The translations under genes were made by a program, and so were the position numbers. Below the pieces are notes generated by a model. The model was given only the letters and a program-made list of their open reading frames with translations, searched no databases and was not told the origin of the DNA. Shown piece after piece: positions 43,912-52,117 of a DNA stretch of 64,000 bases; the stretch's first letter is position 1; each line of letters begins with the position of its first letter. The stretch is from Phycisphaerae bacterium (GTDB lineage: Bacteria > Planctomycetota > Phycisphaerae > UBA1845 > Fen-1342). The stretch is taken from NCBI GenBank assembly GCA_022072445.1, contig JAJVHV010000012.1, forward strand, positions 35,546-99,545. Reading direction: 5' to 3'.

Positions 43912-46035
43912 TCAACACGGGTTGCCGCTGAGGGCCGCGACAAACGGGTCGATGTCGAAGCCGTTCACCGAACCGTCGTTGTTTACGTCGCCGGCGCACG
44001 GGGCGCAGGGCGAACCCGAGCCCGACAGCAATCCGACGAACGGATCGATGTCGAAGCCGTTCACCGAGCCGTCGCAGTTGGCGTCGCACGGAACGCACGT
44101 GACGCCTTCGCACTCGGTGCCAGTGACGGTGATCGTGCCGCTCGGCAGCGTGCCGCTGGCGCCGAACGTCCAGTTAGCCTCGTTGTTGATCGCGTCGAGC
44201 CAGTCGGTCTTGGTGCCGCTGCTCAGCACGCCCGTGTTGAAGCCCATGAAATTCTCGCCGCTCACGTTGCGCGTGAACGTCACGGCGGTGTCGCCGGCAA
44301 CGGACAGGCCGGGTGAGACGTCGCCTTCATTGCTGTTGGTCGCGGGCTCGAACGCGCCCGTGTCGTCCAGCACGAAGATGTGATTGCTGACGTTCAGCAG
44401 CGGGTTGCTCGCCGGTCCCTGAATGATGTAGATCTGGTCGCCGCTCTGGCTGAGCGCGACGGGTCCAAACGAGCCGCTGGTCGTGTCGACGATCAGGCCG
44501 GAGCTGGTCCAGGTGTAATCGGCCGAGGTGTCCGTGCTGCTGATGATCGTGCCCTTCGGGACGTTCGCGTGCGCCGACCACTTCAGCAGGCTCTCGTTGC
44601 CGTCGCCGTCGCCGGCGTCCGGGCTGCGATACTGCGTGCCGGTCCAGCCGTTGTCGGTGAAGAGCAGCACGGTGCCAGTGGGCAGATCGCCGAGCGCCAC
44701 CATCGTGAAGATGTCGTTCGGGCTGCCGTTGTCGACCCAGCCGATCAGCGCCACGCAACCGGGGTCAATCGTGGTCTGGCTGACGACGGTGATCGTCGCC
44801 GCCGCGCTGGTGTCGGTGCCGCAGTTGTTGGTGACGACGCAGTCGTACGCGCCGGCATCGCCCGACTGCACGGTGGGCAGATTCAGCGTGGCGCTGGTCT
44901 CCCCGCCGATGTCCGACCCGTCCTTGCGCCACTGATAGCCGAGCGGCTCATCGCCGGTGGCCGTCACGCTGAGCATCACGCCGCCGCCGTCGCCGACCGT
45001 CTTGCCGACTGGGTCGCCAGTCACGTTTGGCGCCGCGCCTGAGGAGAGCACCGCCGCCGCGCTGGTGTCATTGCCGCAGTCGTTCGTCACGACGCAGTCG
45101 TAGCTGCCCGCGTCGCCGCCGCTGTACGACGCGATCGTCAGCGTGTCGCTCGTCTCGCCGCCCAGATCGTTCGTGTCCTTGCGCCACTGATAGCTCAGCG
45201 GCGCCGAGCCCGACGCGCTGACCGTCAGGATGATCGTGTCGCCCGGGCAAGCCGTCTGGCCGATCGGATCAACCAGCACCGTCGGCGGCGTGCACTCATC
45301 GTCGACCGTGATCGTCGTGCCGCACGCCATTGTGCCGCTGGCGCCAAACGTCCAGTTCGCCGCGTTATCGATCGCCTCGAGCCATTGCGTCTTGGTGCCG
45401 TTCGTCAGCGTGCCGGTGTTGAAGCCCATGAAATTCTGCCCCGCGCTGCTCTGCGCGAACGTCACCGCCGTGTGCGCCGCGGTCGAAAGCCCGGGCGGAA
45501 CATCGCCCTGGTTGCTGTTGGTCGCAGCCTCGAACGCGCCAGTGTCGTCAAGCACGTACAGATGCACCGACGGGCTGAACAGCGGGTTGCTCTCCGGCCC
45601 CTGAAATGCGTAAATCTGGTCGCCGCTCGTGCTGAGCGACAGCGGCAGGAAAGAGCCGCTGGTCGTCCCCGGAATCGAGCCCGAGGTCGTCCAGATGAAA
45701 TCCACCGACGTGTCGGTCGTGCAGATCACGCGCCCGGCGCTGATGTCGTTCAGCGCCTGCCACTTCATCAGATTCTCGTTGCCATCACCGTCGGTCGCGC
45801 TGGCCCCGCGATACTGCGTCCCCGTCCAGCCATTGTCCGTGAAGTAAATCGCGGTGGTCGCCGGAATGTCGACCAGCGCCACAAACGCGTGCGCGTCCGG
45901 GGTACCGTTGTCGATCCAGCCGACCAGGGCGATGTCGCCCGGGTTCAGCGCCGGCGACGTCTGGGCGCTCGCGGTGCGGGAAAGGCCGCCGACCAGGGCC
46001 GCCACCATCACGGCCCGACAGAGCAGTTTCTGCAT
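43912..46035 (-). CDS. Exported duplicated-domain protein with two Ig-like domains and dockerin-like tail
   Basis: A 707-residue protein. ATG 46035 has AAGGAG upstream and a signal peptide (MQKLLCRAVMVAALVGG). A domain of about 230 residues, starting LNPGDIALVGWIDNGTPDA, occurs twice: the second copy starts VALIGWVDNGSPNDI. Both contain YFTDNGWTGTQYR-type and GDGNENLMKWQ-type motifs and end WTFGASGT. Between them are two Ig-like domains (PLSYQWRKDTNDLGGETS; PLGYQWRKDGSDIGGETS, each with YDCVVTN). The C-terminus carries dockerin-like repeats CDANCDGSVNGFDIDPFV and GDVNNDGSVNGFDIDPFV, as in the protein at 53770-55272. Probably secreted or surface-bound. Ligand unknown. Confidence 0.8.
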   Translation of the reverse strand: MQKLLCRAVMVAALVGGLSRTASAQTSPALNPGDIALVGWIDNGTPDAHAFVALVDIPATTAIYFTDNGWTGTQYRGASATDGDGNENLMKWQALNDISAGRVICTTDTSVDFIWTTSGSIPGTTSGSFLPLSLSTSGDQIYAFQGPESNPLFSPSVHLYVLDDTGAFEAATNSNQGDVPPGLSTAAHTAVTFAQSSAGQNFMGFNTGTLTNGTKTQWLEAIDNAANWTFGASGTMACGTTITVDDECTPPTVLVDPIGQTACPGDTIILTVSASGSAPLSYQWRKDTNDLGGETSDTLTIASYSGGDAGSYDCVVTNDCGNDTSAAAVLSSGAAPNVTGDPVGKTVGDGGGVMLSVTATGDEPLGYQWRKDGSDIGGETSATLNLPTVQSGDAGAYDCVVTNNCGTDTSAAATITVVSQTTIDPGCVALIGWVDNGSPNDIFTMVALGDLPTGTVLLFTDNGWTGTQYRSPDAGDGDGNESLLKWSAHANVPKGTIISSTDTSADYTWTSSGLIVDTTSGSFGPVALSQSGDQIYIIQGPASNPLLNVSNHIFVLDDTGAFEPATNSNEGDVSPGLSVAGDTAVTFTRNVSGENFMGFNTGVLSSGTKTDWLDAINNEANWTFGASGTLPSGTITVTGTECEGVTCVPCDANCDGSVNGFDIDPFVGLLSGSGSPCAPCAGDVNNDGSVNGFDIDPFVAALSGNPC

Positions 46036-46362
46036 GCGTCTTCTCCTTTGTGTTTGCCACGCTTGTTTTGAAAAACAGTTGTGCAAATCATGGCGGAGGC
46101 CCCTCGCAGCCCCGCGCCGTCAGCCCGGCCGCGTTGCCGGGCAGAACGAAGTTGTGGATGGGTGCGTTCCTTCTCCCGCCGGCGCAGACTTTGCGCACGC
46201 TTGGGTTCCCAACCTGCGGGGCACAATAGGGCGCGTTCGCGAAGAATGAAATAGCGAAATGTTAAGACGCTGTAACCGTGCCTGTTGCGCATGGTACTCG
46301 CAGCCCAAGTCATGCGGCCTGCGATCCGATCATTGAGTACCGAAGCGGGGTTCGGAGTGGCC
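46036..46362. other. Divergent promoter region, no gene seen
   Basis: A 327-base gap between the divergent genes starting at 46035 (-) and 46363 (+). It includes a short GTTTTgaAAAAC palindrome near 46070. No convincing consensus promoter pair was found, and no open frame has a ribosome site. It may hold the promoter of the four-gene operon, but I cannot place it. Confidence 0.4.
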
Positions 46363-47232
46363 GTGAACGGTATCGGTCTACTCAGTGTTATCGGATGGTG
46401 CACGTTGACCGCGGATTCCACGCGACTGCCCGCGCTCACACTGCCGGCGCGCACGGTCACGCTCGCCGCCGCTCAGCCCGGTCGCATCGCGCGCATCGAA
46501 GCTCGCGAAGGCGCGTTTGTCCGCGCCGGGGACACGCTGGTTGCATTGGACGACCGCGTGCAGGAAGTGCGTACCGCGATGGTCCGTGCCGAGGCCGAAT
46601 CGGACCTTGATGTGCGGCTGGCGCGCATTCGCTTGCAGCGCTCCCGGGACGAGCTGGAACGATTCGAGGAACTCGCCCGCACGCAGACCGCCTCGGCGAC
46701 GGAGCTGCTCAATGCCCGAGCCGGGGCGGCGGCGGCGGCCGTCGAGCTTGAGCAGGCACAATTCAAGCAGTCGCAGGCTGGCGTCAATCTGGAGCTGCAA
46801 TCGCGGCTCTTGGAGCAGTTTCGCATGCGGGCCCCGTTCGACGGCTACGTCAGCGAGCGCATGAAGGAAGTCGGCGAGACGGTCGAGGGTCCGGAGCCGA
46901 TCCTGGTGCTTGTCCAGCTCGACCCGCTCGAGGTGCAGGTGGACTGCCCGATCGAGCTCGCGACGCGCGTCGCATCGGGGCAGGAACTGCTCGTCACACC
47001 CGAATTGCCCGCGTGGCCGCCGCGTCGCGCCACGGTCGTCTTTGTCAGCCGCGTCGCCGACCCGGGCAGCCAGACGCTTCGCATGCGGCTTGCGATCGCC
47101 AACGCGGACCAGGGCTGGATCAGCGGCATGAAAGTCTTCGTCGAGATTCCCGTCGAACGAACTGCGGCGGCCGCGGCGGATGGTGCGGGTGTACGGGCGG
47201 GCCAGGCGGCCATCGCAAAGGCAGGCAACTGA
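46363..47232 (+). CDS. HlyD/RND-type periplasmic adaptor protein
   Basis: A 289-residue membrane-fusion protein. GTG 46363 has GGAG five bases upstream and begins a hydrophobic anchor (NGIGLLSVIGWCTLTAD); starts at 46291 and 46312 are alternatives. The lipoyl/biotinyl half begins LPARTVTLAAAQPGRIARIE and continues EGAFVRAGDTLVALDD. A helical hairpin of about 60 residues follows (QKSRDEL-type, RLQRSRDELERFEELARTQ), then FRMRAPFDGYVSERMKEVGE, the second lipoyl half, and a beta-barrel domain. Usual partners are RND or ABC pumps, none of which lie near. It opens the four-gene operon; its stop TGA overlaps the ATG of the PilZ gene. Confidence 0.85.
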   Translation: MNGIGLLSVIGWCTLTADSTRLPALTLPARTVTLAAAQPGRIARIEAREGAFVRAGDTLVALDDRVQEVRTAMVRAEAESDLDVRLARIRLQRSRDELERFEELARTQTASATELLNARAGAAAAAVELEQAQFKQSQAGVNLELQSRLLEQFRMRAPFDGYVSERMKEVGETVEGPEPILVLVQLDPLEVQVDCPIELATRVASGQELLVTPELPAWPPRRATVVFVSRVADPGSQTLRMRLAIANADQGWISGMKVFVEIPVERTAAAAADGAGVRAGQAAIAKAGN

Positions 47233-47660
47233 TGTTCGGCTCAATGCACGAACCCGACAGCAAACTGGGTGCGCAGCAAGCTTTCGACATGCTCTCCGAG
47301 CTCGAACGCAACACGCCCGATGAAATCCGCCGGCAGCGGGCCGCCTTCCGTATTGCCCTGAAAACCAAGGTGGTCCTCCAGCCGGGAAACGCCAGCGACA
47401 TGAACCTGTTAAAGCTTCAGGGTGTGACGGGTGACATCTCCGAAGGCGGCTGCCGGGCGCTCTTCCCGCTCCCGCCGCGCGTCGGCGACGTCTACCGCCT
47501 CACGTTCGATCGCGGCATGCTCGATCTGCCGCTGACGTTTGCGCGCGTGGTGCGCTGCTACATGCTGCGCGAAGACGCGTTCGAGGTGGGATTCCGGTTC
47601 TTCAACCAGATCGCGATGCCCGAGAAGTTGGCCGAGGTCGCCTGCGCGGCGCGGGTGTGA
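47232..47660 (+). CDS. PilZ-domain protein (predicted c-di-GMP receptor)
   Basis: A 142-residue cytoplasmic protein starting in a TGATG overlap with the adaptor gene. The PilZ signature is complete: an arginine switch RRQRAAFRIALKTKVVL with RxxxR near residue 36, and DISEGGCRALFPLPP with DxSxxG near residue 67. Those residues bind cyclic di-GMP in characterised PilZ proteins. The rest is a beta-barrel (VGDVYRLTFDRGMLDLPL; VVRCYMLREDAFEVGFRF). Placement in an adaptor/peptidase operon suggests it tunes that complex to c-di-GMP. In the alginate system the PilZ domain and an HlyD-like domain are joined in one protein, Alg44. Confidence 0.88.
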   Translation: MFGSMHEPDSKLGAQQAFDMLSELERNTPDEIRRQRAAFRIALKTKVVLQPGNASDMNLLKLQGVTGDISEGGCRALFPLPPRVGDVYRLTFDRGMLDLPLTFARVVRCYMLREDAFEVGFRFFNQIAMPEKLAEVACAARV

Positions 47661-47693
47661 TACGCGGCGCCGAGCCAGGCAGGAGCGCCGAAC

Positions 47694-49577
47694 GTGTCGT
47701 TTGACAGCCTCTCCAAGCTGGCGGAACAGAGCGGCGATCGCGAGCTTCACGAGATCGGCTCGCGCGCCGCCGCTCAGCTCATCGCGATCGCGCGCGACGT
47801 ATCCACGCGCCGCGCTCTGTATCAGAAGTCACTGGCGTGCCTGGCACGCTGGTTCTCGGCCCCGTTCGCGGCAATTTCGGTCCAGCTCGATTCTGAGTCG
47901 GTGGACGAGGAACATCACAGCGGGCCGACCGATCCCGGTTTCTGGCGTCCCACCGTGGCTCACTTTCTGACGGAGTCGCTCGCGGCCGGCGCGCCGCGCG
48001 CCCGGCTACTCAGCGCCCGCGGCGCCGACCTGACCGTCGGGCTGTTGGCGGCCCCGATCCACCATGATCGCGATGGCAAGCCGGGCGCTGTGGTGCTGGT
48101 CGTCCCGCTGAGTTCCGATCAGCTTCAGCCGCGGCTGCTCGAACTGGAGAGTCTCGCGGCGCTCCTGTCGCATCTCGACGCCACGCTTTCCGACCGCCGG
48201 CCGCGTGGCGCGGCAGCCAGCGGCGATGGGGCGGCGCTTTCGCGTTCCGCCACGGCGCGGACACCGGAGGAGCTCGCGTTTGCACTTACCAACGGTTTGC
48301 GCGCGAAGCTGGGTTGTGAGCAGGTTGCATTGTCGCTGGCGGCGTATGGCCGCGTGCGAGTCCTCTCGATATCCGGTCTCGATGATCTACCCCGGCGCAG
48401 TCCGGGTATCCGCCAGATCGTGGCGGCCATGGAGGAGTGCCTCGACGCGGCGAAACCGCTCGTCTGCCAGCGCGAAGATGCGCTGGCCGATTCCGGGATG
48501 GCTTCGGGGTATCGCCTTCACGCCGCCTGGCACGCGGCGGCGGCCGGCGCGTGCGTTGCGTCGATCCCGCTGCGTGCAGACGGGCGCATCGTCGCCATCG
48601 TGAGCATTCGCCGGCGCGCCGAGGAGCCGATCACGCTCCAACTGGTCGCCCAGACGCATCACGCTCTGGAGCCATACGCCCAGGCGCTCGTGCTGCTCCA
48701 GCGCGCCCGACGCGGCCTGCTGCGCCACGCGTCGGATGCGATCGTCGACGCGGCCCGCGGGCTGGTTGCGCCGGGCCGTCTTGGACGAAAGCTGTTGACG
48801 GCCGCCGGCGTGGCCCTGGCGCTGTGGGTTGCCTTTGGCACGGCCCGCCACGTCGTCACCAGCCGCTGTACGGTGGTCGCGCAGCGCGCCCGACACATGA
48901 CCGCTCCGTTCCCCGTCATGCTGAAGGCCGCACACGTTTCAGCGGGCGATGCGGTGCGTCAGGGCGATCTGCTGTGCGAATTCGACGCGGAGGAAGCCAC
49001 CCTGCAGCGCGAAGAGCTGCGGGCGCAACTCGTCGTTCACGAGCAGGAGCGCACCCGCGCCATGGCGGGTAACGCCCCGGTCGAAGCCCGCCTCGCCGCC
49101 GCCAACGCCGCCGTCATTCAGTCGCGGCTCCGCAGTGTCGAGCGCCGTCTCGAACAATGCCGCGTCCGGGCCCCGTTCGACGGTGTGGTCACCGTCGGCG
49201 ACCTGCGCACGCGCATCGGCGCCGTTTTCCAGCAGGGTGAGCCGCTGTTCGAGCTCGCTCCGTCGTCGTGCTGGCGGCTGGAAATCGCCGTTACCGAAAA
49301 CGCCGCCGACGGTCTGCGCGACGGTCTGACGGGCGCGTTCATCGGCTCGGCGCGTCCGGAGGAAACTTTGGCCCTGCGCGTGACGCGCGTGCACCCGCGG
49401 GCGGAGGTGCGCGACGGCCACAACGTCTACCTCGCCGAAGCCGAGGTCGCCGGGCAGCCGGATTGGATCCGTCCGGGCATGGAAGGCTTCGCGCGGGTCG
49501 ACTATGGACCTCGTCGAGTCTGGTGGCTGATCTCGCACCGGCTGATCGAGAGTCTCCAACTGGCGGGGTGGCTATGA
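47694..49577 (+). CDS. GAF-like sensor fused to HlyD-type adaptor
   Basis: A 627-residue hybrid. GTG 47694 has AGGAG eight bases upstream. The N-terminal 345 residues are soluble and resemble two GAF-like domains (LACLARWFSAPFAAISVQL; TNGLRAKLGCEQVALSLAAYG and SIPLRADGRIVAIVSIR). A single membrane segment follows at about residues 364-384 (LLTAAGVALALWVAFG), and after it an HlyD-like region: FPVMLKAAHVSAGDAVRQGD, a short helical hairpin, and CRVRAPFDGVVTVGDLRTRIG, then a barrel domain. The layout (cytoplasmic sensor, membrane, periplasmic adaptor) suggests transmembrane signalling or regulated assembly. Its stop overlaps the ATG of the next gene as ATGA. Confidence 0.8.
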   Translation: MSFDSLSKLAEQSGDRELHEIGSRAAAQLIAIARDVSTRRALYQKSLACLARWFSAPFAAISVQLDSESVDEEHHSGPTDPGFWRPTVAHFLTESLAAGAPRARLLSARGADLTVGLLAAPIHHDRDGKPGAVVLVVPLSSDQLQPRLLELESLAALLSHLDATLSDRRPRGAAASGDGAALSRSATARTPEELAFALTNGLRAKLGCEQVALSLAAYGRVRVLSISGLDDLPRRSPGIRQIVAAMEECLDAAKPLVCQREDALADSGMASGYRLHAAWHAAAAGACVASIPLRADGRIVAIVSIRRRAEEPITLQLVAQTHHALEPYAQALVLLQRARRGLLRHASDAIVDAARGLVAPGRLGRKLLTAAGVALALWVAFGTARHVVTSRCTVVAQRARHMTAPFPVMLKAAHVSAGDAVRQGDLLCEFDAEEATLQREELRAQLVVHEQERTRAMAGNAPVEARLAAANAAVIQSRLRSVERRLEQCRVRAPFDGVVTVGDLRTRIGAVFQQGEPLFELAPSSCWRLEIAVTENAADGLRDGLTGAFIGSARPEETLALRVTRVHPRAEVRDGHNVYLAEAEVAGQPDWIRPGMEGFARVDYGPRRVWWLISHRLIESLQLAGWL

Positions 49578-51709
49578 ACGCCGCCCACGCGGCTAGCGAC
49601 CTCGCGCCGCGCCTGCGCGGCGTCTGTGTCAATGTCCGCCGCGACCTGGAGGTGTCGCGGCACCTGTTCCGCGGCAAGCCGGCCTACATCATCCGCGATC
49701 CGTACACATTCCAATGCCATCGCTTCGACCTTGAGGATTACGAGGTTCTGGTCCGCATCGACGACCGCCGTTCGCTGGGCGAGCTGTTCGAGCAGCTCGT
49801 CGCCGACGATCTGGCCACGTCGGAGCAGGAGGAACGGTTCTATCAGTTTGTCTTTTCGCTCCACCGTCTGGGCTTTCTTCAGCTCCCCATCCCCGATGAC
49901 AAGGCACTCTACCGGCGGTTCGAAGCGCGCCAGAAGTCGCGCACCGCGCTGCGGCCGCTCAAGCTGCTCTACGCGCAGGTGCCGCTCGTCAATCCCGATG
50001 CGTTCCTGAACCGGCACGTGCAGCGCGTTGCGTGGCTCTTCTCCGGCGTCTTCTTCTGGATGTGGCTCGCCCTGGTCGCGGTCGCGTCCGCCGTCGCGCT
50101 GGCGAACTGGCGCGAGCTGGTGCAACCGCTGAACGGCGCGCTGGCGGCCCGAAACCTGCCGCTGATGTGGCTGACGCTGGTTGGTCTGAAGTTCTTTCAC
50201 GAAATGGGGCATGCCTTCGCCTGCAAGCGCTTCGGCGGGCACGTGCCCGAGATGGGCGCGTACTTCATCATGTTCACCCCCTGCGCCTACGTCGACGCGA
50301 CCGCGTCGTGGGGGTTTACGCGGCGGCGCGAGCGGCTGATCGTGGCGCTGGCGGGCATGTACATCGAGTCGATCTTCGCCGCTGTGGCCGTTTTTGTTTG
50401 GGCGATGACGCAGCCCTCGCTGCTCAACTCGGTGGCGTACAACGTGATTTTTCTGGCATCGGGCGTGACGCTGCTGTTCAACATCAACCCGCTCATGCGC
50501 TACGACGGCTACTACATCCTGAGCGACCTGCTGGAATTGCCGAATCTGCGGCAGCGTGCCGCCACGGCCGCCGCCGACTTCTTCTGCCGCGTGGCGCTGG
50601 GCATCCGCAAGCGCACAGCGGCGTGCGGGCGACTGTTGGAGGCGTTCCTGGTCGGTTTCGGTGCGGCGGGCGGAGCATTCCGGCTGTCGTTCGTCCTCGG
50701 CATCGCCACACTGATCGCCTCGCGGCTTCACCTGCCCGGGCTGATTCTCGCCGCGGTCTTCTTCGGCACGACGGCTGTTGGACTGGCACGACGGTTCTTC
50801 GGTTATCTGTGGTTCGCAGAGGAGACGCGGCCGGTGCGGGCTCGCGCCGTCGCGGTCAGCGCCGTGCTGTTCGCTGCGCTGACGGCCACGCTCGGACTTG
50901 TGCCGGTGCGCGGCTGGATTTCGGCGACGGGCGTGGTCCACGCGGAGCGGGAATCGGTGCTTCACGCCCGCAGTCCCGGCTTTCTGCGCGAAATCCATGT
51001 GCAAGGCGGCGAGCGCGTCTTCGCCGGGCAGGCCATCGTGCGGCTCGAAAACCCGGAACTGGGCGATCAGATCAGCGAGACCGACAGCCGGATCGAAGCC
51101 GCCTCGATCCGCGCCGACGCGTTGCGGAAGGACGATCCCACGTTGGCCGCCCGCGAGCAGCAGCAGGTTGAGCTGCTCACGTCCAAGCGCGCGGCGCAGG
51201 CGGCGGACTTCGCGGGGCTCGAGGTTCGCGCCGAGACTGCCGGATGCATCGCGGCCTGCTACCCGTCCGACATCACTGGTCGCTTCGTTGCGCGCGGCGA
51301 GCCCGTCGCGACGGTCGTCAGTGGCCGCACCCAGGTCCGCGCCCTGCTCACCGAAGGCGACCTCGCCGCCGCCGCGCCCCGCCTCGGTGCCGAAGCCGCG
51401 TTTCGATTCCGAACGCAGCCCGGCGAGGTGTTTCGCGGCGTTGTGACGCGCATCCAGCCGGTTGGGTCGCGTCAAATTCAGCAGCCCGCGCTGGCTAACA
51501 CCGGCGGTGGACAGATCGCCGTCGACCCCAGCTCAGGCGCGGCGGCTCAGTCTTATTTTGAACTCACGATCGATCTGCCGGATGTGGCCGCCAACTCGCT
51601 GGCGCTGGGATCCACCGGCGTGGTGCAGGTCGCATCGCGCTACGAGCCGCTCGCCACGCTCCTCTATCGCTCGGCGCTGCGCTTCGTCAACCGCGCCCTT
51701 CAAAGCTGA
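49574..51709 (+). CDS. M50 zinc metallopeptidase fused to PqqD-like N-terminus and HlyD-type C-terminus
   Basis: A 711-residue integral membrane hybrid beginning in the previous gene stop. The N-terminal 100 residues resemble a PqqD/RRE-like winged helix (AYIIRDPYTFQCHRFDLEDY; SLGELFEQLVADDLATSEQ). The membrane peptidase has HEMGH at residues 209-213 and NINPLMRYDGYY with the metal-binding Asp near 311, the site-2-protease active-site pair. Several hydrophobic segments surround them. The C-terminal 240 residues are an adaptor module (GWISATGVVHAERESVLHA; FLREIHVQGGERVFAGQAIV) with a barrel domain. Such M50/HlyD proteins are common in Planctomycetes; function undescribed. It ends the operon, with a strong hairpin 15 bases later. 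Confidence 0.85.
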   Translation: MNAAHAASDLAPRLRGVCVNVRRDLEVSRHLFRGKPAYIIRDPYTFQCHRFDLEDYEVLVRIDDRRSLGELFEQLVADDLATSEQEERFYQFVFSLHRLGFLQLPIPDDKALYRRFEARQKSRTALRPLKLLYAQVPLVNPDAFLNRHVQRVAWLFSGVFFWMWLALVAVASAVALANWRELVQPLNGALAARNLPLMWLTLVGLKFFHEMGHAFACKRFGGHVPEMGAYFIMFTPCAYVDATASWGFTRRRERLIVALAGMYIESIFAAVAVFVWAMTQPSLLNSVAYNVIFLASGVTLLFNINPLMRYDGYYILSDLLELPNLRQRAATAAADFFCRVALGIRKRTAACGRLLEAFLVGFGAAGGAFRLSFVLGIATLIASRLHLPGLILAAVFFGTTAVGLARRFFGYLWFAEETRPVRARAVAVSAVLFAALTATLGLVPVRGWISATGVVHAERESVLHARSPGFLREIHVQGGERVFAGQAIVRLENPELGDQISETDSRIEAASIRADALRKDDPTLAAREQQQVELLTSKRAAQAADFAGLEVRAETAGCIAACYPSDITGRFVARGEPVATVVSGRTQVRALLTEGDLAAAAPRLGAEAAFRFRTQPGEVFRGVVTRIQPVGSRQIQQPALANTGGGQIAVDPSSGAAAQSYFELTIDLPDVAANSLALGSTGVVQVASRYEPLATLLYRSALRFVNRALQS

Positions 51710-51723
51710 GGGCGAGCGAGAGA

Positions 51724-51743
51724 CCGGGGGCTGGCGCCCCCGG
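51724..51743. terminator. Hairpin after the M50/HlyD operon
   Basis: CCGGGGGC (51724-51731) pairs with GCCCCCGG (51736-51743) around TGGC, 15 bases after the operon stop. No T-run follows, so it is a likely but unproved terminator. Confidence 0.5.
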
Positions 51744-51849
51744 CTCCAGACGGGGCCTGCCCCCGCACGGGGCGGGCTGGCGGCCCGCACTTCCCAAGCG
51801 TGAAGTATCAGCTCTTCGAGTCAGCGCGGACCGGCTGATGGCCAGCGCG

Positions 51850-52071
51850 CGAAGTGTGGCCGCGGAGGGCCTACGCTACGAGACGTGGCCACGGAGGGCC
51901 CACGCTACGAGACGTGGCCACGGAGGGCCTACGCTACGAGACGTGGCCACGGAGGGCCTACGCTACGAGACGTGGCCACGGAGGGCCTACGCTACGAGAC
52001 GTGGCCACGGAGGGCCCACGCTACGAGACGTGGCCACGGAGGGCCCACGCTACGAAGCGTGGCCACCCAAC
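51850..52071. repeat. 29-bp perfect tandem repeat, about seven copies
   Basis: The landmark ACGCTACGA occurs at 51873, 51902, 51931, 51960, 51989, 52018 and 52047, always 29 bases apart. The unit includes GACGTGGCCACGGAGGGCC and a self-complementary GTGGCCAC core. Only one position varies (GGCCCACG versus GGCCTACG); the last copy is slightly diverged. There is no variable spacer. It occupies most of the 408-base gap between the M50 gene and rsgA and contains no gene. Confidence 0.9.
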
Positions 52072-52117
52072 TGCCTTAGCAGGCACTGGCTATGAACCGG
52101 CGCGGCAACACTCGGGG

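Noticed and set aside
46363..51709. The operon as an ordinary RND or ABC efflux system
   Set aside because: Three HlyD-type modules are present but there is no inner-membrane pump, ATPase or outer-membrane factor; the M50 protease and PilZ protein do not belong to that plan.
51850..52071. CRISPR array
   Set aside because: The units follow one another with no spacers, and no cas gene is present.
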